DNA of 64,000 bases. It comes from QQVM01 sp964544885. GTDB taxonomy: Bacteria; Bacteroidota; Bacteroidia; AKYH767-A; 2013-40CM-41-45. Position numbers and translations under genes: made by a program. Positions within the stretch are counted from its first letter, which is position 1. Each line of letters begins with the position of its first letter. The DNA lies in NCBI GenBank assembly GCA_964544885.1, contig CAZJDX010000003.1, forward strand, positions 1-64,000. Direction: 5' to 3'. Positions 19,658-28,911 of the stretch are shown in pieces. The notes under the pieces were generated by a model. That model did not search any database and was not told the origin of the DNA. It was given only the letters and a program-made list of their open reading frames with translations.

Positions 19658-20257
19658 TTAAAGAGAAGAGAACTCGAATCCTTTTGCGGAAAAATGTTTC
19701 AACACTCCCGGCAAAGCATGTCTCAGATTTTTTTCCGCCTTTATACTGTCGTGAAAAACAATTACCGAACCTTCCCGGCTGTTTCTGATTACGGAATGCA
19801 GGCACTTATCCGGACTTAAGCTCCGGTCATAATCCCTGCTTACAACATCCCACATGATCAGTTTATACCGGTTCTTCAGATAACGCATCTGGGAGAGTTT
19901 CATTCTTCCATACGGCGGACGGAACAAATCGGAATGAACAAAATCATGGCAGTGTTCAATGTCCTTATAGTATGTTTCATTATCAGTTTTCCATCCGTTA
20001 AGATGATGAAAAGTGTGATTGCCGGTTTTATGACCAGCTTCAAGAAGGGCTTTATAAATATCCGGATGTTTTTTTACGTTATCACCGATACAAAAGAAAG
20101 TAGCCCTGGCATTGTATTCACCGAGTGTCTGGAGAACCCATGGAGTTACTTCCGGAACAGGGCCGTCATCAAAAGTGAGGTAAATGACTTTTGACTTTCT
20201 TGATTTATTCCATAAGACGGAAGGGAAGACAAGTCTCAGTAACAATGGAGCTTTCAA
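19658..20257 (-). CDS. Polysaccharide deacetylase (NodB family)
   Basis: 199 residues, essentially one carbohydrate esterase 4 domain. Catalytic and metal residues are visible: TFDDGP (motif 1, Asp pair), HTFHH (motif 2, the two His ligands), RPPYGRM (motif 3), and late LIMWDVVSRDYDRS and VIVFHDS (motifs 4-5). The enzyme removes N-acetyl groups from a cell-wall or surface polysaccharide. There is no clear signal peptide; the N-terminus APLLLRLVFPSVLW is short and hydrophobic. The only plausible start is a TTG at 20257, since a TAG closes the frame two codons upstream. Confidence 0.88.
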   Translation of the reverse strand: MKAPLLLRLVFPSVLWNKSRKSKVIYLTFDDGPVPEVTPWVLQTLGEYNARATFFCIGDNVKKHPDIYKALLEAGHKTGNHTFHHLNGWKTDNETYYKDIEHCHDFVHSDLFRPPYGRMKLSQMRYLKNRYKLIMWDVVSRDYDRSLSPDKCLHSVIRNSREGSVIVFHDSIKAEKNLRHALPGVLKHFSAKGFEFSSL

Positions 20258-20340
20258 TTTCTATAAATTTTATTTCAACCGGTTCGAATTAAAGGTACAC
20301 AGGATGTACGAGATACCGGATCAGGCGTTACAACAATGGT

Positions 20341-20377
20341 AAAAAAAAAGATCATGCCCTGACAGGCATGATCTCTT
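20341..20377 (-). terminator. Intrinsic terminator of the DUF2723 gene
   Basis: On the minus strand GATCATGCC, loop TGTCA, GGCATGATC then a run of nine T. Strong stem and T tract, 35-70 bases after the stop at 20412. Confidence 0.85.
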
Positions 20378-20411
20378 CTGAGATGGAGTACACTTTACAA
20401 CTGCCCTTTAT

Positions 20412-23400
20412 TTAAATGCCGGATTTTTCAGCCATTTCCATAAATTGTTTTTCAACTTTCGCCGAAAGTTCCTTCTGGTTTGTCTGTTTCAGAGTATTGG
20501 TCAGTGCCTGGAGTATATAGAGAGCCTGACTCATATCCTGTTCTACAAATTTGAAATACTTTGTTCCTTTGAGAGACACATAGTATTTGAGATTATCGTA
20601 ATAGATCTCAGCAATGCGATCCGAAATAGCATTGGCTTTGGCGATGAGTTCTGCATTTTTGCTCTGCTCGGCATCACCACTCAAGGCCAGGGTGTCCTGT
20701 CTTTGAAAATCGTTACCAGCCCTGTAATAGAGTTCAGCGATCTTGGTCATAAAATAATTATAGGGCACTGTCTTGTCAGGCATTACCTCCACACACTTAT
20801 CAAGAACTTTTATGGCGGAATCCCTTTTGTTTTCTCTCAGCAGTTCTTCAGCAAGTCTGGAAAAGTTGATCCTGAAGTTTGTAGTCATTCTCAGATTATT
20901 TTCATCCAGGTAAACCTTCTCATCATTCATATTTCCCCAAAGGAATTTATTCATGACATTATCATACATTACTGTGGTTTCCACTCTTCCGGGTACTATT
21001 TCATTGGTCGAATTGCTGAGGATGGGAACGATGCGGTAGGCAAGACCTTCCAGCTGAAAATAAGGTTCAAGGTTAAGGTAATTGTCAGAGCCTACCGTGG
21101 TGGCAAAATACACAGGACGTTTCCAGTTATTCATGGCCAGGATGTTCAGAATGGCGAGATCATTTTTCATGAGATAACTTCCATCGATGGTCCATTCCAT
21201 GGCTTTTACAATTTTGTGCGCATTTTCAGGGCTGACGACTCCATTAGCCATTACAGCGGCTGAATCCACTGTTAGTCTGATTCTTCTGGTTGGGAAATAG
21301 TTTATTTCTTCGCCTGAATTGGTCCTTGCTTTTGCCTGCGGATCATCACTGCCCATAAAATCCACCAGCTCCCTGAGTTCTACCGGATCTTTCAGGTTGC
21401 GGTCATAGAAAGGAATGTAATCTCGTTTACCCAATTGATATTTGTCAGGTGTCCATGCTAGTGGTATCGGATCGGAGTCGTAATATTTTCTGCCAAGCTG
21501 ATTCATGTACCAGTCTGTATTCAGCAGGCTGAGATTTACGACACGGACATCCGTTCTGACATTTTCAACCTCCTGTACATACCACAGTGGGAATGTGTCA
21601 TTATCGCCATTGGTGAACAGGATTGCATTTCTTTCGCATGAGTTCAGGTAGTCTGTCGCAAAATCCCTCGAAGTAAATCGCCCGGTACGGTCATGATCAT
21701 CCCAGCCATCTTTTGCCAGAACAGCCGGTACGGCTATTGTACAAAGAGCAATGGCCAAGCCGGCGGCAGCTGTTCCGGGGATTTTCTTTCGCAGAAAATC
21801 AAACAGGGCAAGGACTCCAATGCCTATCCAGATGGCGAAGGCATAATAAGAACCCGCATAAGCATAGTCCCTTTCACGGGGTTGTAAAGGTGTTCCATTC
21901 AGATAAATGACAATCGCAAAACCGGTAAAGAAGAAGAGCAGCATGACTACCCAGGCGTCTTTCTTGTCCTTCGAATAATGATAGATCATCCCGACTAGTC
22001 CAAGAATGAATGGCAACATGAAGAAGACATTTTTTGCCTTGTTCTGTATCAGGCTTTGGGGAAGATTATCCTGGGGTCCAAGCCTCATTTCATCAATGAA
22101 TTTTATTCCGCTGATCCAGTTTCCTTTGGTTATACCACCAGGGCCTTGCATATCATTCTGCCTTCCGGCGAAATTCCACATAAAGTACCTCCAATACATT
22201 TCGATGACCTGATACTGTATAAAGAATCCGACATTATCACCAAAGCTGGGCGTGCGGTCGCCTTTTATATTCGCCCACTTCTTGTATTCATTGATGTGAT
22301 TCTGCTGACTGCTCCACATTCTGGGAAAGATGGTGGTTTTCCCGGGTTCATATACCGGAGTAATCTTTCTTCCCGCTTCAACATATCTGTCAACACCGTC
22401 AACCTTCGCGTAATTCATTGACCCCTGTTTCTGATCGATAACTTTTGCATTATAGTAGTGACCAAAGAAGAGGGGACGCTCCCCGTACTGCTCACGTTTA
22501 AGGTAGGAGATAAAACTGAAAACATTTTCCGGATCGTTTTCATCAAGCGGCGGGTTGGCGGCCGAACGAATGAGGATCTGTGCGAAAGAACTGTAACCAA
22601 TGATGATGAAGGTGCAGCAAAGTATGGCCGTATTCAGGATCGGCTTGTTTTTCTTTTTGCTGTAGCGCAATCCCCAGACGATCGCGGAGATGACCAGCAA
22701 AGCATAGAAAATAATACCTGAACCGAAAGGGAGGCCGAATGAGTTTACAAAAAGCAGATCGAATGATCCTGCCAGGGTGATAAGTTCAACGATAATCCCG
22801 TATTGAATGAAGGCGAGAATGGCCATACTCAACAAGGCTGTATAAATGATTCCTTTGGTGCTGATCGGGTACTTTCGGAAATAATAGACAAAAGCCAGAG
22901 CTGGGATCGTGAGAAGGTTCAGGAGGTGAACACCAATACTTAATCCCATCAGATAAGCGATCACGATGAGCCAGCGGAGGTTATGCGGTTCGTCCGCTAC
23001 GTTCTCCCATTTGAAGATAAGCCAGAATACTATCGCGGTAAAGAAAGATGAACTGGCATAAACTTCACCCTCAACTGCCGAGAACCAAAAGGAATCGGTG
23101 AAGGTAAACGCGACAGCGCCAACGAAACCCGCTCCCATGACAGCAAGAATTTTATCCATGCTGGCTTCCCCTTTGCCGATAACCATTTTTCTGGCAAGCG
23201 CTGTAATGGTCCAGAACAGAAAAAGGACGGTGAATGCGCTCATCAAGGCCGACATGATATTCACCATGACGGGTATCTGCGCCACATTATCGCCCGCGAA
23301 AAGAATGAACATCCTGGCAATCATAAGGAACAGTGGCGCTCCAGGCGGATGACCAACTTCGAGTTTGTGCGCAGTAGCTATGAATTCACCGCAGTCCCAG

Positions 23401-23495
23401 AAACTTCCTGTAGGCTCAATCGTGCTGATAAATACGTAGGATGCAATAAGAAAGGTGAACCACCCGATAAGGTTGTTAATTCTTTGATAATTCAT
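20412..23495 (-). CDS. DUF2723 multi-spanning membrane protein (GT117-like)
   Basis: 1027 residues. The N-terminal half holds about a dozen membrane segments. The conserved DUF2723 signature TGSFWDCGEFIATAHKLEVGHPPGAPLF is at about residues 29-56; its acidic residues correspond to the first periplasmic loop that is catalytic in GT-C glycosyltransferases. The C-terminal 400 residues are soluble with helical repeats. The family is typical of Bacteroidota and is proposed to transfer sugars from lipid carriers, for example in protein O-glycosylation; the substrate is not proven. Single-gene transcript ended by a strong terminator. Confidence 0.88.
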   Translation of the reverse strand: MNYQRINNLIGWFTFLIASYVFISTIEPTGSFWDCGEFIATAHKLEVGHPPGAPLFLMIARMFILFAGDNVAQIPVMVNIMSALMSAFTVLFLFWTITALARKMVIGKGEASMDKILAVMGAGFVGAVAFTFTDSFWFSAVEGEVYASSSFFTAIVFWLIFKWENVADEPHNLRWLIVIAYLMGLSIGVHLLNLLTIPALAFVYYFRKYPISTKGIIYTALLSMAILAFIQYGIIVELITLAGSFDLLFVNSFGLPFGSGIIFYALLVISAIVWGLRYSKKKNKPILNTAILCCTFIIIGYSSFAQILIRSAANPPLDENDPENVFSFISYLKREQYGERPLFFGHYYNAKVIDQKQGSMNYAKVDGVDRYVEAGRKITPVYEPGKTTIFPRMWSSQQNHINEYKKWANIKGDRTPSFGDNVGFFIQYQVIEMYWRYFMWNFAGRQNDMQGPGGITKGNWISGIKFIDEMRLGPQDNLPQSLIQNKAKNVFFMLPFILGLVGMIYHYSKDKKDAWVVMLLFFFTGFAIVIYLNGTPLQPRERDYAYAGSYYAFAIWIGIGVLALFDFLRKKIPGTAAAGLAIALCTIAVPAVLAKDGWDDHDRTGRFTSRDFATDYLNSCERNAILFTNGDNDTFPLWYVQEVENVRTDVRVVNLSLLNTDWYMNQLGRKYYDSDPIPLAWTPDKYQLGKRDYIPFYDRNLKDPVELRELVDFMGSDDPQAKARTNSGEEINYFPTRRIRLTVDSAAVMANGVVSPENAHKIVKAMEWTIDGSYLMKNDLAILNILAMNNWKRPVYFATTVGSDNYLNLEPYFQLEGLAYRIVPILSNSTNEIVPGRVETTVMYDNVMNKFLWGNMNDEKVYLDENNLRMTTNFRINFSRLAEELLRENKRDSAIKVLDKCVEVMPDKTVPYNYFMTKIAELYYRAGNDFQRQDTLALSGDAEQSKNAELIAKANAISDRIAEIYYDNLKYYVSLKGTKYFKFVEQDMSQALYILQALTNTLKQTNQKELSAKVEKQFMEMAEKSGI

Positions 23496-24006
23496 AGAAT
23501 GGATTAAAAATTGGAATGCTTGCGAAGGTATAAAATTATTGAGATCAGCCTCTTTTTAAACTCTTCGTTTTCATGAAAAAAGCATGATTATTTCCCGAAA
23601 TCAGGCTTTTTTACCCTTTAGGATCTGAAAATCCTGACCTATGCCATAATCCTGAAACGAGGCGATTAAATAAAATCCGGCACTCCAGGAATGCCCTTGC
23701 GGTTACCTGATGAATCCGGGGAATTGACGGGGCTGGTTCTTGCCATGAACGGAACGATTGCCTGTTTTTTCAGTGCATCCTCCAAGGATTATCGATGAAT
23801 TGAGGACATTGGACTCAGCATCTGAGCTTATTACAGGTCGAACCTGCGATGAATAGAAAATATTTTCATCCCAACGCCCGGGATACAGGTAAAATTCAAT
23901 TGCTTTTAAAATAATCTGGTTTTTAAAATGAAAACGGGGTTTATAATAAAATCTGAACCTAGTGTGAACGGACAATTGTAAGGGAATCATTGAATTAGGA
24001 AACTTA
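23496..24006. other. Long intergenic region without a supported gene
   Basis: About 510 bases. Open frames exist on both strands but their translations have no recognisable domain or coding bias. No repeat or strong hairpin is seen; a promoter box follows at 24007. Confidence 0.4.
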
Positions 24007-24014
24007 TATATTTG
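24007..24014 (+). promoter_or_regulatory. Putative -7 promoter element (TATATTTG)
   Basis: Matches TAnnTTTG and lies 66 bases before the ATG at 24081. The -33 element is not convincing. Confidence 0.35.
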
Positions 24015-24080
24015 CGACGTTTTATTTTGCAGGGAATAATCCTTCGGGGGAAGGAAGATTTAACAATTAGCATTTTCAAC

Positions 24081-25235
24081 ATGGGATTGATCATTAAGAA
24101 TGACCTTTGGAAAGTCTGCTTGGCAATTTGTATTTCCGGATTGATGATCGGAACTTCATTGGCGATCACACCAACTGTAAAAGGAACACTGCCATCTTCC
24201 ATCGCGGAATGTTCCGGAATGGCATACACCGGCGGATCAAGTTTCTGGACACATAACGATGGTTATGGAGATGAAAACCTTTATAAGGTAAGTAATACCG
24301 GAACACTCAGCCGCACCGTTGAAGTACTTGGAGCGGTGAACCATGATTGGGAAGACCTTGCTCAGGACAAAGACAGGAATTATCTGTTCATTGGGGATTT
24401 CGGAAATAATGACTGCGATCGTCAGAATCTGAGGATCTACAGAATTCCGCATCCCTCAAATATATCTGCCTCTTCTGTGACCGCGGAAGTGATCAATTTT
24501 TCTTATCCTGACCAAACACAGTGGCCTTCACCCTGGCTGAATTTTGACGTGGAAGGATTCTTTCACTTTAACGGTAAATTATACTTGTTCACTAAACCGG
24601 ATCTGGACGCTATAGGCTACACAAAAATGTACAGGCTGTCTGATCAGCCGGGCACACATGTTGCGACTCTGGTTGACAGTTTCTATACAAATGACCGTCC
24701 CACCTCGGCGGATATAAGTCCTGACGGAACCAGCATGATCATCATGGCAAATTCAAGGATTCACCTGTTCAGGAATTTTGTGGGTGATGATTTTTTTGGC
24801 GGACAATACACCAAGATTTCCATTACGGGCGGATGGACACAAAAGGAGGGAATCAGCTTCTGGTCAAACAATGAGATTTACTTAAGCGATGAGGATAACG
24901 GATCGGGTGCGAAGCTTTATTATATAGATATGAGTCCGTGGATACCTGCCGCTGTAACTACAGGAATAAACGGTGAAGAAAAAAGCAAGGACGCGGTTGC
25001 TCTCCCTAATCCCGCCAATTCCTTTTTCAACATCCGGTTCACAAGTCCTGTTTTGACTTCCTGCGAATTGAAACTGTTCGATCTGACCGGCAAAGAGGTT
25101 CGTAACATCAAAGCCGATGCCGGTACTTCTGCACTGCATATAGAAACTTCAGCAATTCCTGCAGGGATATACTTCTATAAACTTTATGCAGATAACCGTG
25201 AAATCCGGACCGAGCGTCTGGTAATCACGCATTGA
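24081..25235 (+). CDS. T9SS-secreted propeller-like protein
   Basis: 384 residues from the ATG at 24081, which opens a hydrophobic export signal (LWKVCLAICISGLMIGTSLA). The mature part starts with GTLPSSIAECSGMAYTGGSSFWTHNDG and continues with strands such as DWEDLAQDKDRNYLFIGDFGNND and ADISPDGTSMIIM, a pattern of calcium-binding, propeller-like esterase or phytase-related folds. The end is a type A sorting domain (ALPNPANSFFNIRF, FDLTGKEVRNIKA, IPAGIYFYKLYADN). Probably surface-anchored; activity unknown. A terminator follows. Confidence 0.8.
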   Translation: MGLIIKNDLWKVCLAICISGLMIGTSLAITPTVKGTLPSSIAECSGMAYTGGSSFWTHNDGYGDENLYKVSNTGTLSRTVEVLGAVNHDWEDLAQDKDRNYLFIGDFGNNDCDRQNLRIYRIPHPSNISASSVTAEVINFSYPDQTQWPSPWLNFDVEGFFHFNGKLYLFTKPDLDAIGYTKMYRLSDQPGTHVATLVDSFYTNDRPTSADISPDGTSMIIMANSRIHLFRNFVGDDFFGGQYTKISITGGWTQKEGISFWSNNEIYLSDEDNGSGAKLYYIDMSPWIPAAVTTGINGEEKSKDAVALPNPANSFFNIRFTSPVLTSCELKLFDLTGKEVRNIKADAGTSALHIETSAIPAGIYFYKLYADNREIRTERLVITH

Positions 25236-25296
25236 TTCTATACCGCTGATTCCACAGAAAGGAAATCTGGCGGAATGATCAGCCAAGACAAGTATG

Positions 25297-25330
25297 AACC
25301 GTAGTCAGACCTAGCAGACTACGGTTTTTT
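25297..25330 (+). terminator. Intrinsic terminator
   Basis: AACCGTAGTC, loop AGACCTAGCA, GACTACGGTT then six T. A 10-bp perfect stem about 60 bases after the stop of the T9SS gene. Confidence 0.85.
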
Positions 25331-25357
25331 CATTTCCCGCCGTCAGGCAAATTCATG

Positions 25358-25365
25358 TACATTTG
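25358..25365 (+). promoter_or_regulatory. Putative -7 promoter element (TACATTTG)
   Basis: Matches TAnnTTTG; it ends 22 bases before the methyltransferase ATG and lies just after the preceding terminator. No clear -33 box. Confidence 0.4.
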
Positions 25366-25387
25366 TGACTCTTTTAATTAACACTTT

Positions 25388-26161
25388 ATGAGTTCACACG
25401 AAAGAGCGCAGCATGACGAAGCCAATAACGTGACCTATCAGCGCTGTCAGTTTGCCTATGAGTTCGCACAATCCTATATAAACGGTAAAAAAGTGCTGGA
25501 TATAGGTTGTGGTAATGCTTATGGAACCGCACTGATGGCTGCCTCGGCGAAAGAGATTCTGGGGCTGGATTATGACCAACAGACTATTGATCAGAACAAA
25601 CAGGTCTATCGTGATATTAAAAACATCTCTTTCATAAGAGCTTCCATCCCTCCGATACCATTTCCCGACAACAGTTTTGAAGTAATTACCGCTTTCCAGT
25701 TTATAGAACACATAGTTCCGAGAAAAGAATTTCTGCAAGAATGCCTTAGAGTTCTTGTTCCCGGAGGAATACTATTGGTAAGCACACCTAACGTAAAAAA
25801 ATCACTTGCCAGAAATCCTTTTCATGTGCATGAATACACTTTTAAGGAAATGGCCGATGAGTTAAACTCTTTGTCAGCAATTTATGAACTTAAGGGACTG
25901 AACGGAAATGAAGCGGTGAACAGATATTATGAGGAGAATGGCAAGTTCGTGAGGATGATTCTGAAATGGGATGTTTTTAAATTACATCAAAGGCTGCCGG
26001 CCGGACTCCTTACCGGCCCCTATAACTGGATTACTAACTTAATGAGAAACAAGTTGAAAAAAAGCGTGACGCAGACCACCGGCATCACGACGAAGGATTT
26101 CACGCTTCAGGAAAATGATCTTGATTCCTGCTGGGATATATATCTTATTGCCAGAAAGTGA
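25388..26161 (+). CDS. Class I SAM-dependent methyltransferase
   Basis: 257 residues. The SAM-binding core is clear: VLDIGCGNAYGTALMA (motif I), ILGLDYDQQTID (motif II), FPDNSFEVITAFQFIEHIV (motif IV, as in Methyltransf_11/UbiE-like proteins) and LVPGGILLVSTPN (motif VI). The C-terminal 100 residues are family-specific and include a QTTGITTKDFTL segment. Proteins of this architecture occur with glycan or lipid biosynthesis, but there is no such neighbour here. It has its own promoter region and precedes tRNA-Gln. Confidence 0.85.
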   Translation: MSSHERAQHDEANNVTYQRCQFAYEFAQSYINGKKVLDIGCGNAYGTALMAASAKEILGLDYDQQTIDQNKQVYRDIKNISFIRASIPPIPFPDNSFEVITAFQFIEHIVPRKEFLQECLRVLVPGGILLVSTPNVKKSLARNPFHVHEYTFKEMADELNSLSAIYELKGLNGNEAVNRYYEENGKFVRMILKWDVFKLHQRLPAGLLTGPYNWITNLMRNKLKKSVTQTTGITTKDFTLQENDLDSCWDIYLIARK

Positions 26162-26254
26162 AATGAAGAAAAAGCGGAATTTTTTATAGTCCTTAAAAAC
26201 AGCTATTTACATGCATTTCATTGGTTAAATTAAAGAGTCTGTCGGAATTGAACT

Positions 26255-26286
26255 GTTGTAAACCAGATTCATTTAATTTACCTTTG
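26255..26286 (+). promoter_or_regulatory. tRNA-Gln promoter (Bacteroidota sigma type)
   Basis: A -7 box TACCTTTG (26279-26286) fits TAnnTTTG exactly. A partial -33 box GTTG (26255-26258, consensus TTTG) lies 20 bases upstream, the right spacing. The mature tRNA begins 13 bases later, so initiation would be just before it. Confidence 0.65.
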
Positions 26287-26298
26287 CCGTCCCAAAAT

Positions 26299-26371
26299 TG
26301 ATCCATGGTGTAACTGGCAACACGTCTGATTTTGGTTCAGAAGAGTCTAGGTTCGAGCCCTAGTGGATCAA
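26299..26371 (+). tRNA. tRNA-Gln (anticodon TTG)
   Basis: The acceptor arms TGATCCA and TGGATCA pair over 7 bp. The anticodon arm TCTGA-TTTTGGT-TCAGA gives anticodon TTG (reads CAA, glutamine). The T arm has the standard GTTCGAG loop (CTAGGTTCGAGCCCTAG). The CCA end is not encoded. The prophage lies about 1 kb away and does not use this gene as an attachment site. Confidence 0.95.
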
Positions 26372-26383
26372 CTTGGCAGCATT

Positions 26384-26424
26384 AACCGTCCCGCAGGAAC
26401 CATCCGGCAGGGCGGTTTTTTAAT
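26384..26424 (+). terminator. Terminator after tRNA-Gln
   Basis: AACCGTCCCG and its partner CAGGGCGGTT form a stem with a loop of about 20 bases and one mismatch, followed by TTTT. Placed 13 bases after the tRNA. Confidence 0.7.
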
Positions 26425-26616
26425 TGCTCTTCCTCGCCATGGCCGGAATAAATGAAGTCGCCGGTTCTGGTTTCCAATGATTCCGGATTGCTCCGGGAAA
26501 GTTTAAATCATTCACTGATTGCTGTTTCTGTTCCGGCAATTATTTCCTTGAAGGAAAGCTGGCATCGGCAGGTTAGGTGAAAAGAATCAGCTGATCCTTG
26601 CATCCCGCTGGATCTC

Positions 26617-27180
26617 TTATTCATTCCAGCCCCATGGGGCTTCGGGGTTTTCGATAATCTTTCTCAGGTCAAACTCAATTTTGAATATTCTTGACGTATC
26701 TACCCGACTCAAATTATAGGTGAAAACAGAATCATTGAGCGTGATCCACCAGACATTGCTGGCGGCTGCAGGAATCAGGCTTGCGGTATGTTGGTCGGCC
26801 GGAAATACCTGTACGCCGGCTTTCCCTTCGTTGGAAGATATGCCACCGTACATGCTAACCCTGTCCGGACTGCCGTCAGCATTCCGGTGATCATGCTTTA
26901 ATTCCAGCCTGTTTTCTTTTTTGGTCAGGATCCACGTTCTTGACCTGTCTTCACCCACTGTGAATGGGATACGAATGATATTCTCCGTGCAAGACCGTAC
27001 GTGCATAATGAGCGGCTTACCAAGGAAAAGAGGATCATCCTGCGGCACGATCAGTTTGCCTTGAAAGGATTTACCGCACAGCGCCTCCAGTTTCTCCCAG
27101 AATTGCTGACAGGCCATATTGTCCTGTGAAAAAGCATTGGGCGAATAACAAATCAACAGAACAATCAGCAAATATTTCAT
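26617..27180 (-). CDS. Small secreted protein of unknown function
   Basis: 187 residues with a signal peptide (MKYLLIVLLICYSPNAFSQ). The mature protein is beta-rich, with two early cysteines (MACQQFWEKLEALCGKSFQG) and a conserved-looking core (LIMHVRSCTENIIRIPFTVGEDRSRTWIL, LKHDHRNADG). Similar short exported proteins are common as uncharacterised Bacteroidota genes. It is the last host gene before the prophage, whose left end is about 250 bases upstream of its start, so the insertion may have moved its promoter. Confidence 0.7.
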   Translation of the reverse strand: MKYLLIVLLICYSPNAFSQDNMACQQFWEKLEALCGKSFQGKLIVPQDDPLFLGKPLIMHVRSCTENIIRIPFTVGEDRSRTWILTKKENRLELKHDHRNADGSPDRVSMYGGISSNEGKAGVQVFPADQHTASLIPAAASNVWWITLNDSVFTYNLSRVDTSRIFKIEFDLRKIIENPEAPWGWNE

Positions 27181-27461
27181 ATATATATAGTTTGCGTTAT
27201 GTATTGATAATTGATATTGTCAAAATCCGGTATCAGTACTTCAGTATGTGCGAACCGGCAAGCGAGTTCGTTTCCCAGGCAATGTATTTCTCTTGCGAAT
27301 GGTCTGGTTTCAGGACTGGTTTCCGCCATGTCGATACCGGCCGGTTTAGTTCCCTCGTCTATTACTTGGTAAAAGTATGATTTGTTTAGGTGAGCGGGGC
27401 GTTCCGGCGGAGGTATCCGAAAAAATTGTGTTGATAATCCTGTTGTAAATTCTAAAATCAC

Positions 27462-27504
27462 AAAAACGAAATGTGCAATTTTCGAAAAACGAAATGTGCA
27501 ATTT
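27462..27504. repeat. Left-end transposase sites L1 and L2
   Basis: Two direct copies, 23 bases apart, of AAAAACGAAATGTGCAATT (27462-27480 and 27485-27503). The inverse of this motif occurs at the right end. Such paired sites near a Mu end are where MuA binds. Confidence 0.75.
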
Positions 27505-27553
27505 CGACCTTGGTAAAGATAGCCAAAATTTGCTGCCAATTTGTCCTAATAGC

Positions 27554-28393
27554 TCAGGAAACCCGGAATCTGATATTGGGGATTCCAACAAAATTATTGC
27601 CTCCAGTGTAATCAGCAGCTGCAGCTGCAGTTACTGACACCTTTCCATCAGGATACACAATTATTCGTCGGAATGCATCGCCGTTCACTACTGTGATGCT
27701 GTCAGACGGGATAATAAAGGCCTCCTGGTACTCTGGGCGATAACCGTCAGGCAGGGTGAATATTGGCGTAGCGCTAGAAGGGGTGCCACCGGTTACAGCA
27801 CCGGTTATAACAACAAAACCAAGCGTGTCTTTAATGAAGCGAAGCGGGCCGAACGGGCTGCTGTAATTGGCCCAGCCGTTCTCAAATATCGGTCCACCGC
27901 CGCCGACCAATATCCATGGTTCCTGTCTTCTTAATGCGAAGGACCCATTAAGCTCTACATACTTGGCAATATACTGCATCAGGCTCGGAGCGGTGACGGG
28001 TAACTCTCCACCAGATGGTGTGCTGGCTGTCAATACAGCCTTCCTTACTTCATACGTATCATGGGTCACACCAGACTCAAACTGCTCAAGACCGCCGGGA
28101 TCATAACTGACATCTAATGCCCAATGAAGGATTTCTCCTGGTGCGAGACTAGGAATAGAGCCTGCATCAACAGGAAGCACCTCACCATTCAAAACAATCC
28201 ATCCAGCTGTGTGCGTTCCTGCCACATGGTTTATAGATAGTCCGGAAAGTATAAAACTGTTTCCAAACGCAGTGAAAAAGCCTTCAAGCGCTCCCCGCAC
28301 CGATGTATCCATCCAGTCAAAATCTGCTAAATCAATCGGCATTCCACCTAATAGGATATTCCCAGAACCATCCTTCACCTTAAGTCTATTCAT
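27554..28393 (-). CDS. Tail fibre-like protein
   Basis: 279 residues, last gene of the leftward tail operon and closest to the left end. The N-terminus LKVKDGSGNILLGGMPIDLADFDWMD and the following GSFALRRQEPW and PLRFIKDTLGFVVITGAVTGG segments are of the kind found in fibre or host-recognition proteins at the baseplate of Bacteroidota phages; the last 50 residues look like a receptor-binding beta domain. Function rests on gene position after baseplate J and composition, not on a firm family match. No diversity-generating retroelement accompanies it. Confidence 0.55.
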   Translation of the reverse strand: MNRLKVKDGSGNILLGGMPIDLADFDWMDTSVRGALEGFFTAFGNSFILSGLSINHVAGTHTAGWIVLNGEVLPVDAGSIPSLAPGEILHWALDVSYDPGGLEQFESGVTHDTYEVRKAVLTASTPSGGELPVTAPSLMQYIAKYVELNGSFALRRQEPWILVGGGGPIFENGWANYSSPFGPLRFIKDTLGFVVITGAVTGGTPSSATPIFTLPDGYRPEYQEAFIIPSDSITVVNGDAFRRIIVYPDGKVSVTAAAAADYTGGNNFVGIPNIRFRVS

Positions 28394-28416
28394 CTTTATT
28401 TTTGTTTATGGTGTGA

Positions 28417-28911
28417 TCAATATGTGTCAATTGTAAACCTCTTGCCAACAGCCTTATAGCTATTCACCAATTCGCTTAGTTCTGCCTGATTCAAAACCAA
28501 CGATGATGGAACGTAAACAACGAAGTCGTTGGTGCCAAAATACTCTTCTTTGCTTTTTACAAATGTCAGTTTTTCAGGATACACGAAGACGTTGATCTCC
28601 CCCTTTTTGTATATATATTTTATTGGCCGAGGTTCTCCTTTCCGGTATAAGTACAGCCTGCTGTGATTTCCTACATTGTCAATGTAAATCCCTCGGCCCA
28701 ACGGATCGAAAGCGTCATTAAGTGCTTTCTCCAGATACATTTTTAGACATGAGTGCCTGGCTGAGTATATGGCAATTTCCTCTACATCTTTAAATTGATT
28801 GTAAAGCTTTCGAACAGGTGTGATTATAAGGTATAGCCACGCAAGCCGTAGCGGCTTGGCAAGCAGCCTTGGCGTTAAGTATCGAATAAACAATTGCCAA
28901 TTAATTGACAT
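28417..28911 (-). CDS. Baseplate-associated protein of unknown function
   Basis: 164 residues; its ATG overlaps the end of the baseplate J gene by 11 bases, so the two are translationally coupled. In Mu the gene after gpJ-like gp47 is gp48, another baseplate protein, and the position is equivalent, but I see no sequence signature of gp48. The protein is rich in Lys, Tyr and hydrophobic residues and begins WQLFIRYLTPRLLAKPLRLAWLYLII, which could be a membrane-active or packing helix. Treat as structural by context. Confidence 0.5.
   Translation of the reverse strand: MSINWQLFIRYLTPRLLAKPLRLAWLYLIITPVRKLYNQFKDVEEIAIYSARHSCLKMYLEKALNDAFDPLGRGIYIDNVGNHSRLYLYRKGEPRPIKYIYKKGEINVFVYPEKLTFVKSKEEYFGTNDFVVYVPSSLVLNQAELSELVNSYKAVGKRFTIDTY

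Noticed and set aside
23703..23990. Open frame of 95 residues on the minus strand
   Set aside because: The translation has no recognisable domain or signal, no operon partner and no convincing start context.
26299..27504. tRNA-Gln as the attachment site of the prophage
   Set aside because: The prophage encodes a Mu-type transposase and no tyrosine or serine integrase. Its end is over 1 kb from the tRNA, and no tRNA fragment is repeated at the other end.
27554..28393. Diversity-generating retroelement acting on the tail fibre
   Set aside because: Such elements occur in some Bacteroides transposable phages, but there is no reverse transcriptase gene and no template repeat in the prophage.
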